Source of the DNA: Qipengyuania huizhouensis
GTDB lineage: Bacteria; Pseudomonadota; Alphaproteobacteria; Sphingomonadales; Sphingomonadaceae
DNA: 54,711 nt
NCBI RefSeq assembly: GCF_019711635.1
Contig: NZ_JAIGNT010000016.1
Coordinates: 1 to 54,711 of the forward strand
Reading direction: 5' to 3'
The translations under genes and the position numbers were made by a program. Shown here in pieces: positions 7,855 through 18,653 of this stretch (position 1 is the first letter of the stretch; every line of letters begins with the position of its first letter). The notes beneath the pieces were generated by a model, which was not told the DNA's origin, did no database searches, and saw only the letters and a program-made list of their open reading frames with translations.

Positions 7855-8880
7855 ATGATCGAATTCCTCACGCAGGACTGGCTCGGGACCCCCGTGTGGT
7901 TCTGGGCCGCCTTCCTGGCCATCGTCATCATCCTGACCGCGTTCGATCTCGGCGTGCTCCACAAGGAGGACAAGGAACTCGGCATATCCGAGAGCCTCAA
8001 GCTGTCGGCCTTTTATATCGGCGTCGCCATGCTGTTCGGCGCGTGGGTCTGGTTTGAGCGAGGGCCGGATGCCGGGATGCAATATTACACCGGCTTCTTC
8101 ATCGAAAAGGCGCTGTCGATCGACAATGTCTTCGTGATCAGCCTGATCTTCACCTATTTCGCCATCCCCGCCAAATATCAGTACCGCGCGCTGCTGTGGG
8201 GTATCATGGCGGTGATCGTTCTGCGCGGACTGATGATCGCGGGCGGCGCGGCATTGCTGGCCGAGGCCTATTGGGTGCTCTACCTCTTTGCCGCCTTCCT
8301 GATCGTGACCGGGATCAAGATGTTCTTCGCCGGAGACGAGCCGATGGATGTCGGCAACAACCCTGCGGTGCGGTGGATCAGCAATCACATGCGCGTGACG
8401 AAGGAACTGCATGCACAGCATTTCTTCGTGAAGGTCCCGGATGAGAAGACCGGCAAGATGGTGCGCGCGGCAACTCCGCTGTTCCTGGCGCTGGTGGTCA
8501 TCAATCTCGCCGACCTCGTTTTCGCGGTCGACAGCGTGCCGGCGATCTTCGCCATCACGACCGATACCTTCATCGTCTATACTTCGAACATCTTCGCCAT
8601 CCTCGGCCTGCGCGCGCTCTACTTTGCGCTCGCTGCGATGGTGCACCGGTTCCACTACCTCAAATATGCGCTGGCAGCGGTGCTGGTATTCATCGGGTCC
8701 AAAATCTTTGTCGCCGACTTCCTGCTGGGCGGCGAGAAATTCCCGGCGTGGATCAGCCTTGGTGTCACTTTTGCGCTGATTGCTGCGGGCGTTCTTTACT
8801 CTTTGTGGAAGACAGGGACCGGGGAAGAGAAAGACTGGCCTGCCGAACCGGCGGAAGGGGTAGAGCGCCCGCCTGTTTGA
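7855..8880 (+). CDS. TerC/Alx-family integral membrane protein
   Basis: A 341-residue protein with about eight or nine hydrophobic segments. TerC hallmarks are an acidic residue in the first membrane span (LTAFDLGVLHK), EKALSIDNVFV, LLWGI, and the mirrored second half LADLVFAVDSVPAIF with FAILGLRALYF. TerC/Alx proteins export metal ions, manganese in the best-studied cases, or are linked to tellurite resistance. Substrate here is not shown. AAGGGT precedes the ATG at 7855. No Mn-sensing riboswitch of the yybP-ykoY type was recognised in the 171-base upstream gap, which otherwise appears empty. Confidence 0.93.
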   Translation: MIEFLTQDWLGTPVWFWAAFLAIVIILTAFDLGVLHKEDKELGISESLKLSAFYIGVAMLFGAWVWFERGPDAGMQYYTGFFIEKALSIDNVFVISLIFTYFAIPAKYQYRALLWGIMAVIVLRGLMIAGGAALLAEAYWVLYLFAAFLIVTGIKMFFAGDEPMDVGNNPAVRWISNHMRVTKELHAQHFFVKVPDEKTGKMVRAATPLFLALVVINLADLVFAVDSVPAIFAITTDTFIVYTSNIFAILGLRALYFALAAMVHRFHYLKYALAAVLVFIGSKIFVADFLLGGEKFPAWISLGVTFALIAAGVLYSLWKTGTGEEKDWPAEPAEGVERPPV

Positions 8881-8925
8881 AACTGCACGGGAAAGGATGA
8901 CGGGCGGGTGCGGCTAGGCTAGGAA

Positions 8926-10599
8926 ATGCCGGAAATGCTGACCCGCCTCTCCATCCGCAATATCGTGTTGATCGAGGCGCTCGATCTCGATTTCGGGCGC
9001 GGGCTTGGGGTGCTGACCGGCGAAACCGGGGCGGGCAAGTCGATCCTGCTCGATTCGCTGGGTCTGGTGCTGGGCAACCGCGCCGATAGCGGGCTGGTCC
9101 GCGCGGGCGAGGACAAGGCGAGCGTTTCGGCCAGTTTCGAATTCGCTGCCTTGCCCGATGCCATCGCAGAAACGCTCGACGATGCAGATATCGAGATCGA
9201 AAAGGGCGAACCGCTGATCATCCGGCGCCAGCTGAAGGCGGATGGAGGCAGCAAGGCTTTCATCAACGACCAGAGCGTGGGCGTGGCCCTGCTGCGCGAC
9301 ATCGCCGGTGCTCTGGTGGAACTCCACGGACAGCATGACGATCGCGGGCTGGTCAATCCGCGCGGCCACCGTGCCTTGCTCGACCGGTTTGCCGGGGCGG
9401 AAACGGCGCGCGTGGAGCAGGCGTGGTCGAAATGGCGCGCCACCGAAAGCCAGCTTGCCGAAGCTCGCGGGGCGCTGGAACAGGCCAAGCTCGACCAGGA
9501 TCTGCTGCTGGCGCATCTGGCCGAACTGACCACGCTCGAGCCGCAGGCCGGCGAGGAGGCGCGCCTCGCCGAAACGCGTGCTGATATGCAGAAGGGCGAG
9601 CGGCTGGCCGGCGATCTCGAGGAGCTTCGGCATCTTTGGGAAGGTTCGGAATCGCCGCTTGCGTCACTGCGGGTAGCGGCGCGCAAACTTGACCGGATAG
9701 CGCCCGAACACGCTCTGCTTGCCGAGGCGCTCGGCGCGCTCGACCGTGCCGTGATCGAGGCGGGCGAGGCAGAAGAAAAGCTGCAAGCCGCGGCCGAAGC
9801 GCTGGTGCATGATCCAGCGGCGCTGGAGGAGGCCGAGACCCGCCTGTTCGAACTGCGCGCATTGGCCCGCAAGCACCGCTGCGAAGTGGACGAACTGCCC
9901 GAAGTCATGCGCAGGATGCGCGGCCAGCTCGATTCCATCGAAAGCGGGGAAGCCGAGCTTGATGCGCTGGAAGCAGCGGCGGCGGAGGCGGGCAAGCGCT
10001 ATCGCACAGAGGCCCAGGCCCTCCATGCGAACCGCGTGGCGGCGGCATTACGGCTCGACGAAGCGGTGGCGCGCGAACTTGCCCCGCTCAAGCTCGATGC
10101 GGCACGCTTTAGGACGGCGGTGGCCGAACTGCCCGAAGAACGCTGGGGGCCGCAGGGCATGGACAGCGTGGAATTTCTCATCGCCACCAACCCCGGGGCG
10201 GATTTTGCGCCGCTCAACAAGATCGCCAGCGGCGGCGAACTTTCGCGCTTCATCCTCGCACTGAAAGTCGCGCTTGCAGAGCAGGGCGGGGCGGCGACGG
10301 TGATCTTCGACGAGATCGACCGCGGCGTGGGTGGTGCGGTGGCGAGCGCCATCGGCGAGCGGCTCGCAAGACTGGCCTCGGGTGGTCAACTGCTCGCCGT
10401 GACGCACAGCCCGCAGGTTGCCGCGCGCGGCCGCACGCATTACATGATTGCCAAGACCTCCGACGGTACCGTCACGCGCACAAGCGTTGCGTTGCTGGAT
10501 GATGCGGGGCGCCAGGAAGAGATCGCGCGTATGCTGAGCGGCGCAGAAGTTACGCCAGAGGCGAGGGCGCAGGCTGATCGGTTGCTGGAGGGGGTTTAG
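8926..10599 (+). CDS. recN: DNA repair protein RecN
   Basis: A 557-residue SMC-like ATPase used in double-strand break repair. The Walker A motif GETGAGKS is at about 32-39. A central Ala/Glu-rich region forms two coiled-coil arms. The ABC signature SGGELSR is near residue 435 and Walker B VIFDEID near 458, followed by the His-containing switch LAVTHSPQVAA. Length and order are typical of RecN. It ends tail-to-tail with the DUF2165 gene with a few bases of overlap. No clear SOS box was found in the short upstream gap. ligA, another DNA-maintenance gene, lies just beyond. Confidence 0.97.
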   Translation: MPEMLTRLSIRNIVLIEALDLDFGRGLGVLTGETGAGKSILLDSLGLVLGNRADSGLVRAGEDKASVSASFEFAALPDAIAETLDDADIEIEKGEPLIIRRQLKADGGSKAFINDQSVGVALLRDIAGALVELHGQHDDRGLVNPRGHRALLDRFAGAETARVEQAWSKWRATESQLAEARGALEQAKLDQDLLLAHLAELTTLEPQAGEEARLAETRADMQKGERLAGDLEELRHLWEGSESPLASLRVAARKLDRIAPEHALLAEALGALDRAVIEAGEAEEKLQAAAEALVHDPAALEEAETRLFELRALARKHRCEVDELPEVMRRMRGQLDSIESGEAELDALEAAAAEAGKRYRTEAQALHANRVAAALRLDEAVARELAPLKLDAARFRTAVAELPEERWGPQGMDSVEFLIATNPGADFAPLNKIASGGELSRFILALKVALAEQGGAATVIFDEIDRGVGGAVASAIGERLARLASGGQLLAVTHSPQVAARGRTHYMIAKTSDGTVTRTSVALLDDAGRQEEIARMLSGAEVTPEARAQADRLLEGV

Positions 10600-11087
10600 G
10601 TCGCGCTCTCCCTCTGCCCGACATATAGCAGCACCAGCAATGCCCAGACGCTGAATTTGAAGGCATCGCCCATTGAGCCTGCACCGATTTCGTGTTGCCA
10701 CATCTGGTAGCCAGCACCGCCAAAGGTGCCGAAAAGGCCGAACCAGGTGACCACTCCAAGGCCGAGCCCCAGTTTCGCCATGCCTTTGGCGCCTTCGAAT
10801 CCTTCCGCGTCGCTGCCGCGTGCGCTCCAGAGTTTCCATGCGCCCCACAGGCAAATCAGGCCGGTCGCGATCTCGAACAGGAAGATGATCCAGGCGAAGA
10901 TTGGAACAGCGCCCGTGTCGATTGCGGGCAGAAGGCTGTTCGTGAAAACGGCGTTGTTCTCAAGTCCGAGGACATAGCCGACGGCGCCGTAGGCAGCGTC
11001 GAGATTGATGATGTTATGGATCACGTATAGCAGTGCCATCAGGCCGAAAATGGCGACAAACAGCGGTTTTAATGCACGGTCGATCAT
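10596..11087 (-). CDS. DUF2165 small integral membrane protein
   Basis: A 163-residue protein with four predicted membrane helices (LFVAIFGLMALLYVIHNI, FAWIIFLFEIATGLICLW, LGLGVVTWFGLFGTF and SVWALLVLLYV). The conserved stretch INLDAAYGAVGYVL and the motif GAGYQMWQHE mark the DUF2165 family, whose function is unknown. The ATG at 11087 starts directly before the first helix. A longer frame upstream would cross the region divergent to ligA. Confidence 0.88.
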   Translation of the reverse strand: MIDRALKPLFVAIFGLMALLYVIHNIINLDAAYGAVGYVLGLENNAVFTNSLLPAIDTGAVPIFAWIIFLFEIATGLICLWGAWKLWSARGSDAEGFEGAKGMAKLGLGLGVVTWFGLFGTFGGAGYQMWQHEIGAGSMGDAFKFSVWALLVLLYVGQRESAT

Positions 11088-11106
11088 GGTTTCCCCCACC
11101 GGTTGA

Positions 11107-13251
<2,145 letters not shown>

Positions 13252-13255
13252 CAGG

Positions 13256-13432
13256 ATGAACGCACAAGGTATCTCACTTGGGCTTGTCTTCGGTGTGATG
13301 TTCTGGGTGGTTTTCGATTCGATTGCCCTCGGCATGGCGCTGGGTGTCGCCTTGGGTGCGGCTTTCAGTGTCACTGCTTCCCGGAGCGGCGACGACGAAG
13401 ACGAGGGCTCCGAGCCCGACAGCAAGGACTAG
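13256..13432 (+). CDS. 58-residue membrane peptide downstream of ligA
   Basis: An ATG four bases after the ligA stop, preceded by ACAGG, opens a 58-codon frame. It encodes a hydrophobic segment rich in small residues (GLVFGVMFWVVFDSIALGMA, then LGVALGAAF), followed by a short, highly acidic tail rich in Asp, Glu and Ser. The glycine/alanine spacing resembles a glycine-zipper hairpin. Close coupling to ligA and consistent codon use support a real gene. No function is recognised. Confidence 0.65.
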   Translation: MNAQGISLGLVFGVMFWVVFDSIALGMALGVALGAAFSVTASRSGDDEDEGSEPDSKD

Positions 13433-13476
13433 AATAATTTGTCGGAAACCATTGTTTTACTGGTCGTTGGGGCCTT

Positions 13477-14586
13477 GTGAGGCGCTCTCCTGTCCTAGTC
13501 TTTACCGTCCTGATCGTGGGTGCGTTTCTCGCGCTGGCGACAGCCGTCAGCACGCCGGGTGAATCGCCGCAGGACTATCAGAAGCGCGTGTTGCTCGCCG
13601 AACAGAAGGAGACGCCTCCCCCCGAGCCGGAATTGACTGCCGCGCAGAAGCAGCTCGAAGCCGAACTTCGCGCGATTGGCGAAAGCTTCGCAGGAAAGGT
13701 CGGCATTGCCGTGAGCGAGGCCGACAGTCTTGCAACCATGTCCTTTAAAGGGAAAACACCCTTTCCGCAGCAGAGTGTCAGCAAGCTATGGGTTACGCTG
13801 ACCGCCCTGGATCTGGCGGATCAAGGCGCGCTCGACCTTACCGAGTCCGTCACGCTCCGTGCCGGGGATCTGACGGTCTTCCACCAGCCCATCCGCAATA
13901 TCGTCAGGGCGCGCGGTTCATTTACAACCGATTACGCGGACCTGATCCACCGCGCGATCACCGAAAGCGACAACACGGCTAATGACCGTATCCTGCGCCG
14001 TATAGGCGGGCCGCCAGCGGTCGAGGCATTCCTGCGCCGCAACCGGATCCATGGAGTGCAATTCGGAACCGACGAACGCACCAAGCAAAGCAAGATTGCC
14101 GGGCTTGAATGGAACCAGGCCTATGCCATCGACCGAGCCTTTTACGATGCGCGTGATGCTGTGCCCGAACAGGATCGCAGGCGCGCCTTCGAAGCCTATC
14201 TTGCCGATCCCATGGATGGAGCAAGCGCCGGTGGCATAGCCAGAGCGCTGGCCCGCTTGGCACGTGGCGACCTGCTTTCCGCGAAATCGACCGGGCTGGT
14301 CTATTCCACCATGCAGGAAACCCGCAGCGGGCCGCGCCGTTTGAAGGGCGGAGTTCCGGGCGGTTGGACATTCGGCCACAAGACCGGGACCGGCCAGTTT
14401 TTCGACGGCGTGCAATCGGGTTACAACGATGTCGGCATACTGACTGCCCCTGACGGAACGCAATATTCGCTGGTCGTGCTGATCGGTCAGACGCGCGCGT
14501 CCTATGCGGAACGGATGGCGATGATGCAGGAAGTCACGCGCGCGGTCGTGCGCCATCATGAAGCGCGCTCGATAACCGAAGCCTAA
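13477..14586 (+). CDS. Class A beta-lactamase-like serine hydrolase
   Basis: A 369-residue secreted or membrane-anchored protein with an N-terminal hydrophobic segment (residues 5-24). Three active-site motifs of class A penicillin-interacting enzymes are intact: SVSK at 100-103, SDN at 164-166 and KTG at 302-304. The usual omega-loop signature around Glu166 is not obvious, and the SDN-KTG spacing is longer than in classical enzymes. Hydrolysis of beta-lactams is therefore possible but not shown; a cell-wall or esterase role is equally plausible. The start is GTG. It overlaps the convergent DUF2459 gene by four bases. Confidence 0.85.
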   Translation: MRRSPVLVFTVLIVGAFLALATAVSTPGESPQDYQKRVLLAEQKETPPPEPELTAAQKQLEAELRAIGESFAGKVGIAVSEADSLATMSFKGKTPFPQQSVSKLWVTLTALDLADQGALDLTESVTLRAGDLTVFHQPIRNIVRARGSFTTDYADLIHRAITESDNTANDRILRRIGGPPAVEAFLRRNRIHGVQFGTDERTKQSKIAGLEWNQAYAIDRAFYDARDAVPEQDRRRAFEAYLADPMDGASAGGIARALARLARGDLLSAKSTGLVYSTMQETRSGPRRLKGGVPGGWTFGHKTGTGQFFDGVQSGYNDVGILTAPDGTQYSLVVLIGQTRASYAERMAMMQEVTRAVVRHHEARSITEA

Positions 14587-15263
14587 TTCGCGAGCGGCTT
14601 TTCGATCCATTTCATCACGCCGCCGGGTAGCGGTGTCCACCAGCCGGTTTTCACTCCCGCTTCGGCCAAAACATTGCTCACCCACTGGTTGCAGGTGTTT
14701 CCCAGATGATAGGTCCCAGGAGCGTCGTAGAAGACATCGTAGCTGGCATAGCCGCGATATACCTCGCGGGTCGGGGACACGGGTATCTGCCGCTCGATTG
14801 CTGCCACGAGACGCGCATACTCCGTCTCGGTAATTCGCAAGGGGCGGTTCGAAGCGCCGGGGGCGGGGCGCACATAATGGGCAGCATGGAGCAGGCCGTC
14901 TCCGCCGGTAGCCGCATTGAGCGCGGTGGGAAGACTGAGGTCGCCCCAGGTGGGGGTATTCAGAAACACTTCGCGCTCGCCCCAGCTAACCGCGACATGG
15001 GTGTAGGGCCGTGAGGGATCGGGTAGGTCGCTGGCCGGAAAGGCCGTGCGCCAATCCTTCACTTGCGAGACCAGCGGCATCACGATTTCGGTGTGGATGC
15101 CGTTGTCGCCGACCATGATTTCGATGCCCTGCTCGGGCTCGGTCCAATCGGCATTGCGCGGGATGGAACTGCCGATCCAGGCGGAGAGGAAGAACAGCGC
15201 GGCAATGGCAAACAGGCTGGCGAGAATGCCTCCTATCCACCGGAAAGCACGCCGGTGCTTCAC
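14583..15263 (-). CDS. DUF2459 (TIGR02117-type) protein
   Basis: A roughly 226-residue protein with one N-terminal membrane helix (LASLFAIAALFFLSAW) and a periplasmic domain. The domain has the family features DNGIHTEIVMP, VAVSWGERE, YDVFYDAPGTYHLG and CNQWVSN, with conserved His and Cys residues reminiscent of a cysteine-hydrolase fold; function is unproven. GTG at 15263 forms a four-base GTGA overlap with the prmA stop, so I prefer it over the GTG at 15287. It is the last gene of the SDR, metallo-beta-lactamase and prmA operon. Confidence 0.85.
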   Translation of the reverse strand: MKHRRAFRWIGGILASLFAIAALFFLSAWIGSSIPRNADWTEPEQGIEIMVGDNGIHTEIVMPLVSQVKDWRTAFPASDLPDPSRPYTHVAVSWGEREVFLNTPTWGDLSLPTALNAATGGDGLLHAAHYVRPAPGASNRPLRITETEYARLVAAIERQIPVSPTREVYRGYASYDVFYDAPGTYHLGNTCNQWVSNVLAEAGVKTGWWTPLPGGVMKWIEKPLAN

Positions 15264-16162
15264 CGTATGCGGCTCTTGCGCAGCCACAGGATCGACCAGT
15301 CGCCGTTGGTGATCTGCCGCGCAAGACGGAAACCCTGTTGCCGATAGGCCGCGCGAACTTCCACCTCCTGCTTTTCGAGCAGTCCCGCGAGCAGCAGGCT
15401 GCCGCCGGGAATCACAACTTCAGCAAAATCGGGTGCCAGCTCCACAAGCGGACCGGCAAGAATATTGGCGATGAGAAGGTCGTAAGGGCCGCGGGCCCCG
15501 ATCAGCGGGTGGTCTGTTCCCGGAGCGATTATCATCGTGAGTGCGCCAGGCCCTGATCCCGAGGGAATAGCATTGAGCGCACTGTTGTCCTCGACAACCC
15601 CGGCGCAGACAGCGTCGATATCGGTCGCGGTGGCCTTCGCATGCGGCCAGAGATGCATGGCGGCAAAGGAGAGCAGGCCGGTGCCGGTGCCGATGTCGGC
15701 GTGATTTCGAACGACGAGTCCGTCGCGCTTCATCCGGTCGAGCATGGCGAGGCAGGCCGCGGTCGTTTCATGTTGGCCGGTCCCGAAGGCCTGACTGGCG
15801 GGAATGACGAAATCGGTGAGGCTGTCGTCTGCCGGATATGCAGGTGTGCGGACGTGGAAGCGGCCTGCACGGATCGGCTCGATACCGTGCTGGCTCAGCG
15901 TTACCCAGTCTTCATCCGGCAATTTCTCTGCTCGGAACTGGGGTGTCCCATCTGCAAAAAGCGCTGCGACGGCGTTCCTGTCGGCCGCCGTCGGCTTGTG
16001 ATCCAGCCATACTTCCAGAATCCACTCTTCCGGTCTGTCCTCGGCAATCTCGCGCCCCGAAACCACAAGCTCTTCGGGAAAATCCCATGCCTCGTCATGC
16101 GCAAGCAAGGCGGAATGAATGACCTGCTTCGTGCCCTGGACCGACAGCTTCCATGCGCTCAT
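15260..16162 (-). CDS. prmA: Ribosomal protein L11 methyltransferase
   Basis: A 300-residue SAM-dependent methyltransferase. It is expected to trimethylate ribosomal protein L11. The class I fold is seen in ADIGTGTGLLSFAA and ATDIDAV, preceded by the PrmA motif FGTGQHETT. The catalytic NILAGPL and the final strands (GDWSILWLRK) follow. The ATG overlaps the stop of the metallo-beta-lactamase by one base and its own stop overlaps the next GTG, so it is translationally coupled on both sides. Confidence 0.96.
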   Translation of the reverse strand: MSAWKLSVQGTKQVIHSALLAHDEAWDFPEELVVSGREIAEDRPEEWILEVWLDHKPTAADRNAVAALFADGTPQFRAEKLPDEDWVTLSQHGIEPIRAGRFHVRTPAYPADDSLTDFVIPASQAFGTGQHETTAACLAMLDRMKRDGLVVRNHADIGTGTGLLSFAAMHLWPHAKATATDIDAVCAGVVEDNSALNAIPSGSGPGALTMIIAPGTDHPLIGARGPYDLLIANILAGPLVELAPDFAEVVIPGGSLLLAGLLEKQEVEVRAAYRQQGFRLARQITNGDWSILWLRKSRIR

Positions 16163-17067
16163 CAGGGGTTTTCTTTCGCAAGCCGTTCGTCAAGCCGCGT
16201 GCCGATCGAAGCAGCGTAATCTGCGCAGGAAGGGCCTCCGACAAGCGATCCAGAGGCCGCGCGTCGCACCATTTCGCTGGCGGACGGGTGAGGCGTGAGA
16301 AGAATGTCGCACGGTGTCGTCGCCAGTCTGTCCAACCCTTCGCGAAATGCGTCCAGATAGGCAGGGTGATCAGAAAAACGGTAATCGTCGCTGGAAATGG
16401 GCGAAAGCGAGTCTGCATAGACGATCTGCCGGCAGTCCCCCGAGGTTTCGCAGGACTGCCATGTCCAGCTGAGGGCGCCCGGCGAATGGCCGGGGGTGGA
16501 TATCGCGGTCACGGTTGCGGTTTCGGTCTGTACCGTGCCGCCATTCCCGACAATCACGTCGACCTGGACCGGGGCCATCGGCTCGTGCAGACCGAATTGC
16601 GGATCTTGGGGATGATCTTCTCCGGTTCGCAAGACATCGACCGCTTCGCGCGATGCAACGACATGCGCGCCGCTTGCCTGCCTGAGCTTGGCATGGCCCC
16701 CGACATGATCGAAATGTTCGTGACTGTGGAGGATGCTGGCAATCTCGTTCAGCCGGAATCCCAGCTTCTGGACATTGTCCATGACGACCTCGGCTCCGGC
16801 TTCAGTTCCGCTGTCGATGAGAATATGCCCTGCGTCCCCGGTAATCAGTATCGCCGAAATCCCACAGGTCCCGACGTAGTAGGTCGATCCGTGGATACGA
16901 TACGGCGGGGCAGGCTTGTCCCAATCGTCCCATTCCGAACAGCTTGCTGCCCATTGTTGCGGGGTAACCTGTTCCTGTGGCGGGAGGGGATCGGGTATCT
17001 GTATCGGCGGAGCGCAGTTCGTAAGTACAAGCGCTGCGGCGGCGAGGGAAATCGTTCTAACGGACAT
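16162..17067 (-). CDS. Subclass B3 metallo-beta-lactamase
   Basis: A predicted periplasmic zinc hydrolase of about 301 residues. The N-terminal signal ends near Cys18 (VLTNC), an imperfect lipobox. All zinc ligands of subclass B3 are visible: HEHFDH for both sites, the second His in STPGHSPGALSW and the last in TPHPSA. B3 enzymes open carbapenems and other beta-lactams. ATG 17067 is preferred because GGAG lies nine bases upstream; another ATG lies at 17079. The gene overlaps the SDR stop and is coupled to prmA, so it looks like a resident chromosomal gene rather than a cassette. Confidence 0.92.
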   Translation of the reverse strand: MSVRTISLAAAALVLTNCAPPIQIPDPLPPQEQVTPQQWAASCSEWDDWDKPAPPYRIHGSTYYVGTCGISAILITGDAGHILIDSGTEAGAEVVMDNVQKLGFRLNEIASILHSHEHFDHVGGHAKLRQASGAHVVASREAVDVLRTGEDHPQDPQFGLHEPMAPVQVDVIVGNGGTVQTETATVTAISTPGHSPGALSWTWQSCETSGDCRQIVYADSLSPISSDDYRFSDHPAYLDAFREGLDRLATTPCDILLTPHPSASEMVRRAASGSLVGGPSCADYAASIGTRLDERLAKENP

Positions 17068-17767
17068 AGCTGGCTCCATTGGCGTCGATGGTGGTGCCGG
17101 TCATGCTCGGCGGTGCGTCGAGCGCGCAGAATTCGACGATGCGGGCAATTTCTTCGGGCTCGGCAACACGGCCGAGCGGAATATCGGCGAGCAATCCCGG
17201 CCCGCCGCGGCTATCGAGGTAATCGCCCGCCATTGCCGTGTCGGTGAAGCCGGGCGTGATCGCGAAGCTGTAGATATTCTCGCCCGCATAGGCGCGCGCA
17301 ATGCTCTTGTGCATGGCCAGCATCCCTCCCTTGCTCGCAGCATAGTGCCAGTGCGCCGGCGAGTCGCCGCGATGCCCGGCACGACTCGCCACGTGGACGA
17401 TGCGTCCGGAACGGCCGGTTTCGCGCCAATGGTTGACGGCATAGCGGCTGAGCTGGGCGGATGCGGTCAGGTTGATCCGCATTGTATCCTCCCAAGCATC
17501 GAGCCATTCGATGTCCGAGCGCTCTATGGGGTTGGGATTAAACAACCCCGCGTTGTTCACCAGTACGTCGATCTTGCCCCCGGCCTGGTTGAGCGCAGAA
17601 TCCCATAAAGCCCGCGGTGCCTGGGGATCGCGAAAATCGGCAGGAAGGAGTCCAGAGCCTTCGCCCGAGGTGGATTGCCCGATAACCTTGGCGCCGCGCG
17701 CTTCCAGTGCTGTGCGCGTTGCTGCGCCAATCCCGCGCGATGCGCCGGTAAGTAGAATGCATGTCAT
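17057..17767 (-). CDS. SDR-family oxidoreductase
   Basis: A 236-residue short-chain dehydrogenase/reductase. It has the nucleotide motif TGASRGIG, NNAGLFNP, catalytic Ser in HVASRAG and YAASK with the catalytic Tyr and Lys, plus a C-terminal TGTTIDANG strand. The substrate cannot be inferred. It heads a minus-strand operon followed by the B3 beta-lactamase, prmA and the DUF2459 gene, with overlapping ends throughout. It diverges from sdhC across a 110-base gap that should hold both promoters. Confidence 0.93.
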   Translation of the reverse strand: MTCILLTGASRGIGAATRTALEARGAKVIGQSTSGEGSGLLPADFRDPQAPRALWDSALNQAGGKIDVLVNNAGLFNPNPIERSDIEWLDAWEDTMRINLTASAQLSRYAVNHWRETGRSGRIVHVASRAGHRGDSPAHWHYAASKGGMLAMHKSIARAYAGENIYSFAITPGFTDTAMAGDYLDSRGGPGLLADIPLGRVAEPEEIARIVEFCALDAPPSMTGTTIDANGASYVR

Positions 17768-17877
17768 GCATCATGCTATTCGAAACTTTGCGGCAAATGT
17801 CGAGGCCGCGCGCCTTGCCTGTGGCGACAGCTTCGCTAAGGAGGCGCAACGAAATTTACGCAACGGACGCAATATCC

Positions 17878-18258
17878 ATGGCAAACCGCCCGCTTTCACC
17901 GCACCTGCAAATCTGGAAATGGGGCCCGCACATGGCTGCATCCATTCTCCACCGTGTAACCGGAGACGGCTTGGCATTGGTCGGCCTTGCGGTACTGCTC
18001 TGGTGGCTTGGCGCAATGGCAGGCGGAGCGGAAAGCTACGCCACCTTCGTCGAGATAATGGGCTCTCCCATCGGCATGATCGTGCTGGTCGGGCTTAGCT
18101 GGGCGTTCTTCAGCCATATGATGACCGGGCTGCGCCACTTCGTGATGGACATCGGCGCCGGTTACGAACTGACCACCAACAAGACCTTTTCGGTCGTTGC
18201 GCCGGTCCTCGGCATTCTTCTAACCGCCGCCTTCTGGGCGGTGATCCTTCTCAAGTGA
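17878..18258 (+). CDS. sdhC: Succinate dehydrogenase cytochrome b556 subunit
   Basis: A 126-residue membrane anchor of complex II. The family start RPLSPHLQIWKW, ASILHRVTGDGL (quinone-site Ser and Arg), three membrane helices and the haem-ligand context MTGLRHFVMD are all present. ATG 17878 fits the family. A strong AAGGAGG lies at 17838-17844, but it is 33 bases from this ATG and no standard start follows it at normal spacing. The gene overlaps or abuts sdhD and begins the sdhCDA cluster. Confidence 0.96.
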   Translation: MANRPLSPHLQIWKWGPHMAASILHRVTGDGLALVGLAVLLWWLGAMAGGAESYATFVEIMGSPIGMIVLVGLSWAFFSHMMTGLRHFVMDIGAGYELTTNKTFSVVAPVLGILLTAAFWAVILLK

Positions 18259-18266
18259 GTTCATCC

Positions 18267-18653
18267 ATGAGTGACGGAACCCCCATCGGACGCGTGCGCG
18301 GGCTTGGCCCGGCGCATGAAGGCGTGCATCACTGGCTGGTGCAGCGTTTCACTGCCGTCGGCAATCTCGTGCTGATGCTGTTTCTCGCGGTCAGCCTCGC
18401 GCTCTTGCCTTCTTACGATTACGGTACGGTCAGCGGCTGGGCCTCGCAGACGCTCCCGGCGACCGCACTGGCGCTGTTGATCGTAAGCGTGTTCTGGCAC
18501 GCGCGTCTTGGCCTGCAGGTGCTGATCGAGGATTATGTCCACGATTCCGGCACGAGGTTCGGCACGCTCGCCCTTCTCAATCTTGCAACCATCGGCGGCG
18601 CGGCTTTCGGACTTGTCTCCATCGCCCGTATCGCCCTCGGAGGAGCCGCCTGA
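18267..18653 (+). CDS. sdhD: Succinate dehydrogenase membrane anchor subunit
   Basis: A 128-residue partner of SdhC with three membrane helices. The motif [22 protein letters not shown] at the N-terminus is typical of alphaproteobacterial Sdh[19 protein letters not shown] carries the haem-ligand His and the quinone-site Asp-Tyr region. Two starts are possible: GTG at 18255, overlapping the sdhC stop, or ATG at 18267, chosen here. Its stop shares a base with the sdhA start. Confidence 0.95.
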   Translation: MSDGTPIGRVRGLGPAHEGVHHWLVQRFTAVGNLVLMLFLAVSLALLPSYDYGTVSGWASQTLPATALALLIVSVFWHARLGLQVLIEDYVHDSGTRFGTLALLNLATIGGAAFGLVSIARIALGGAA

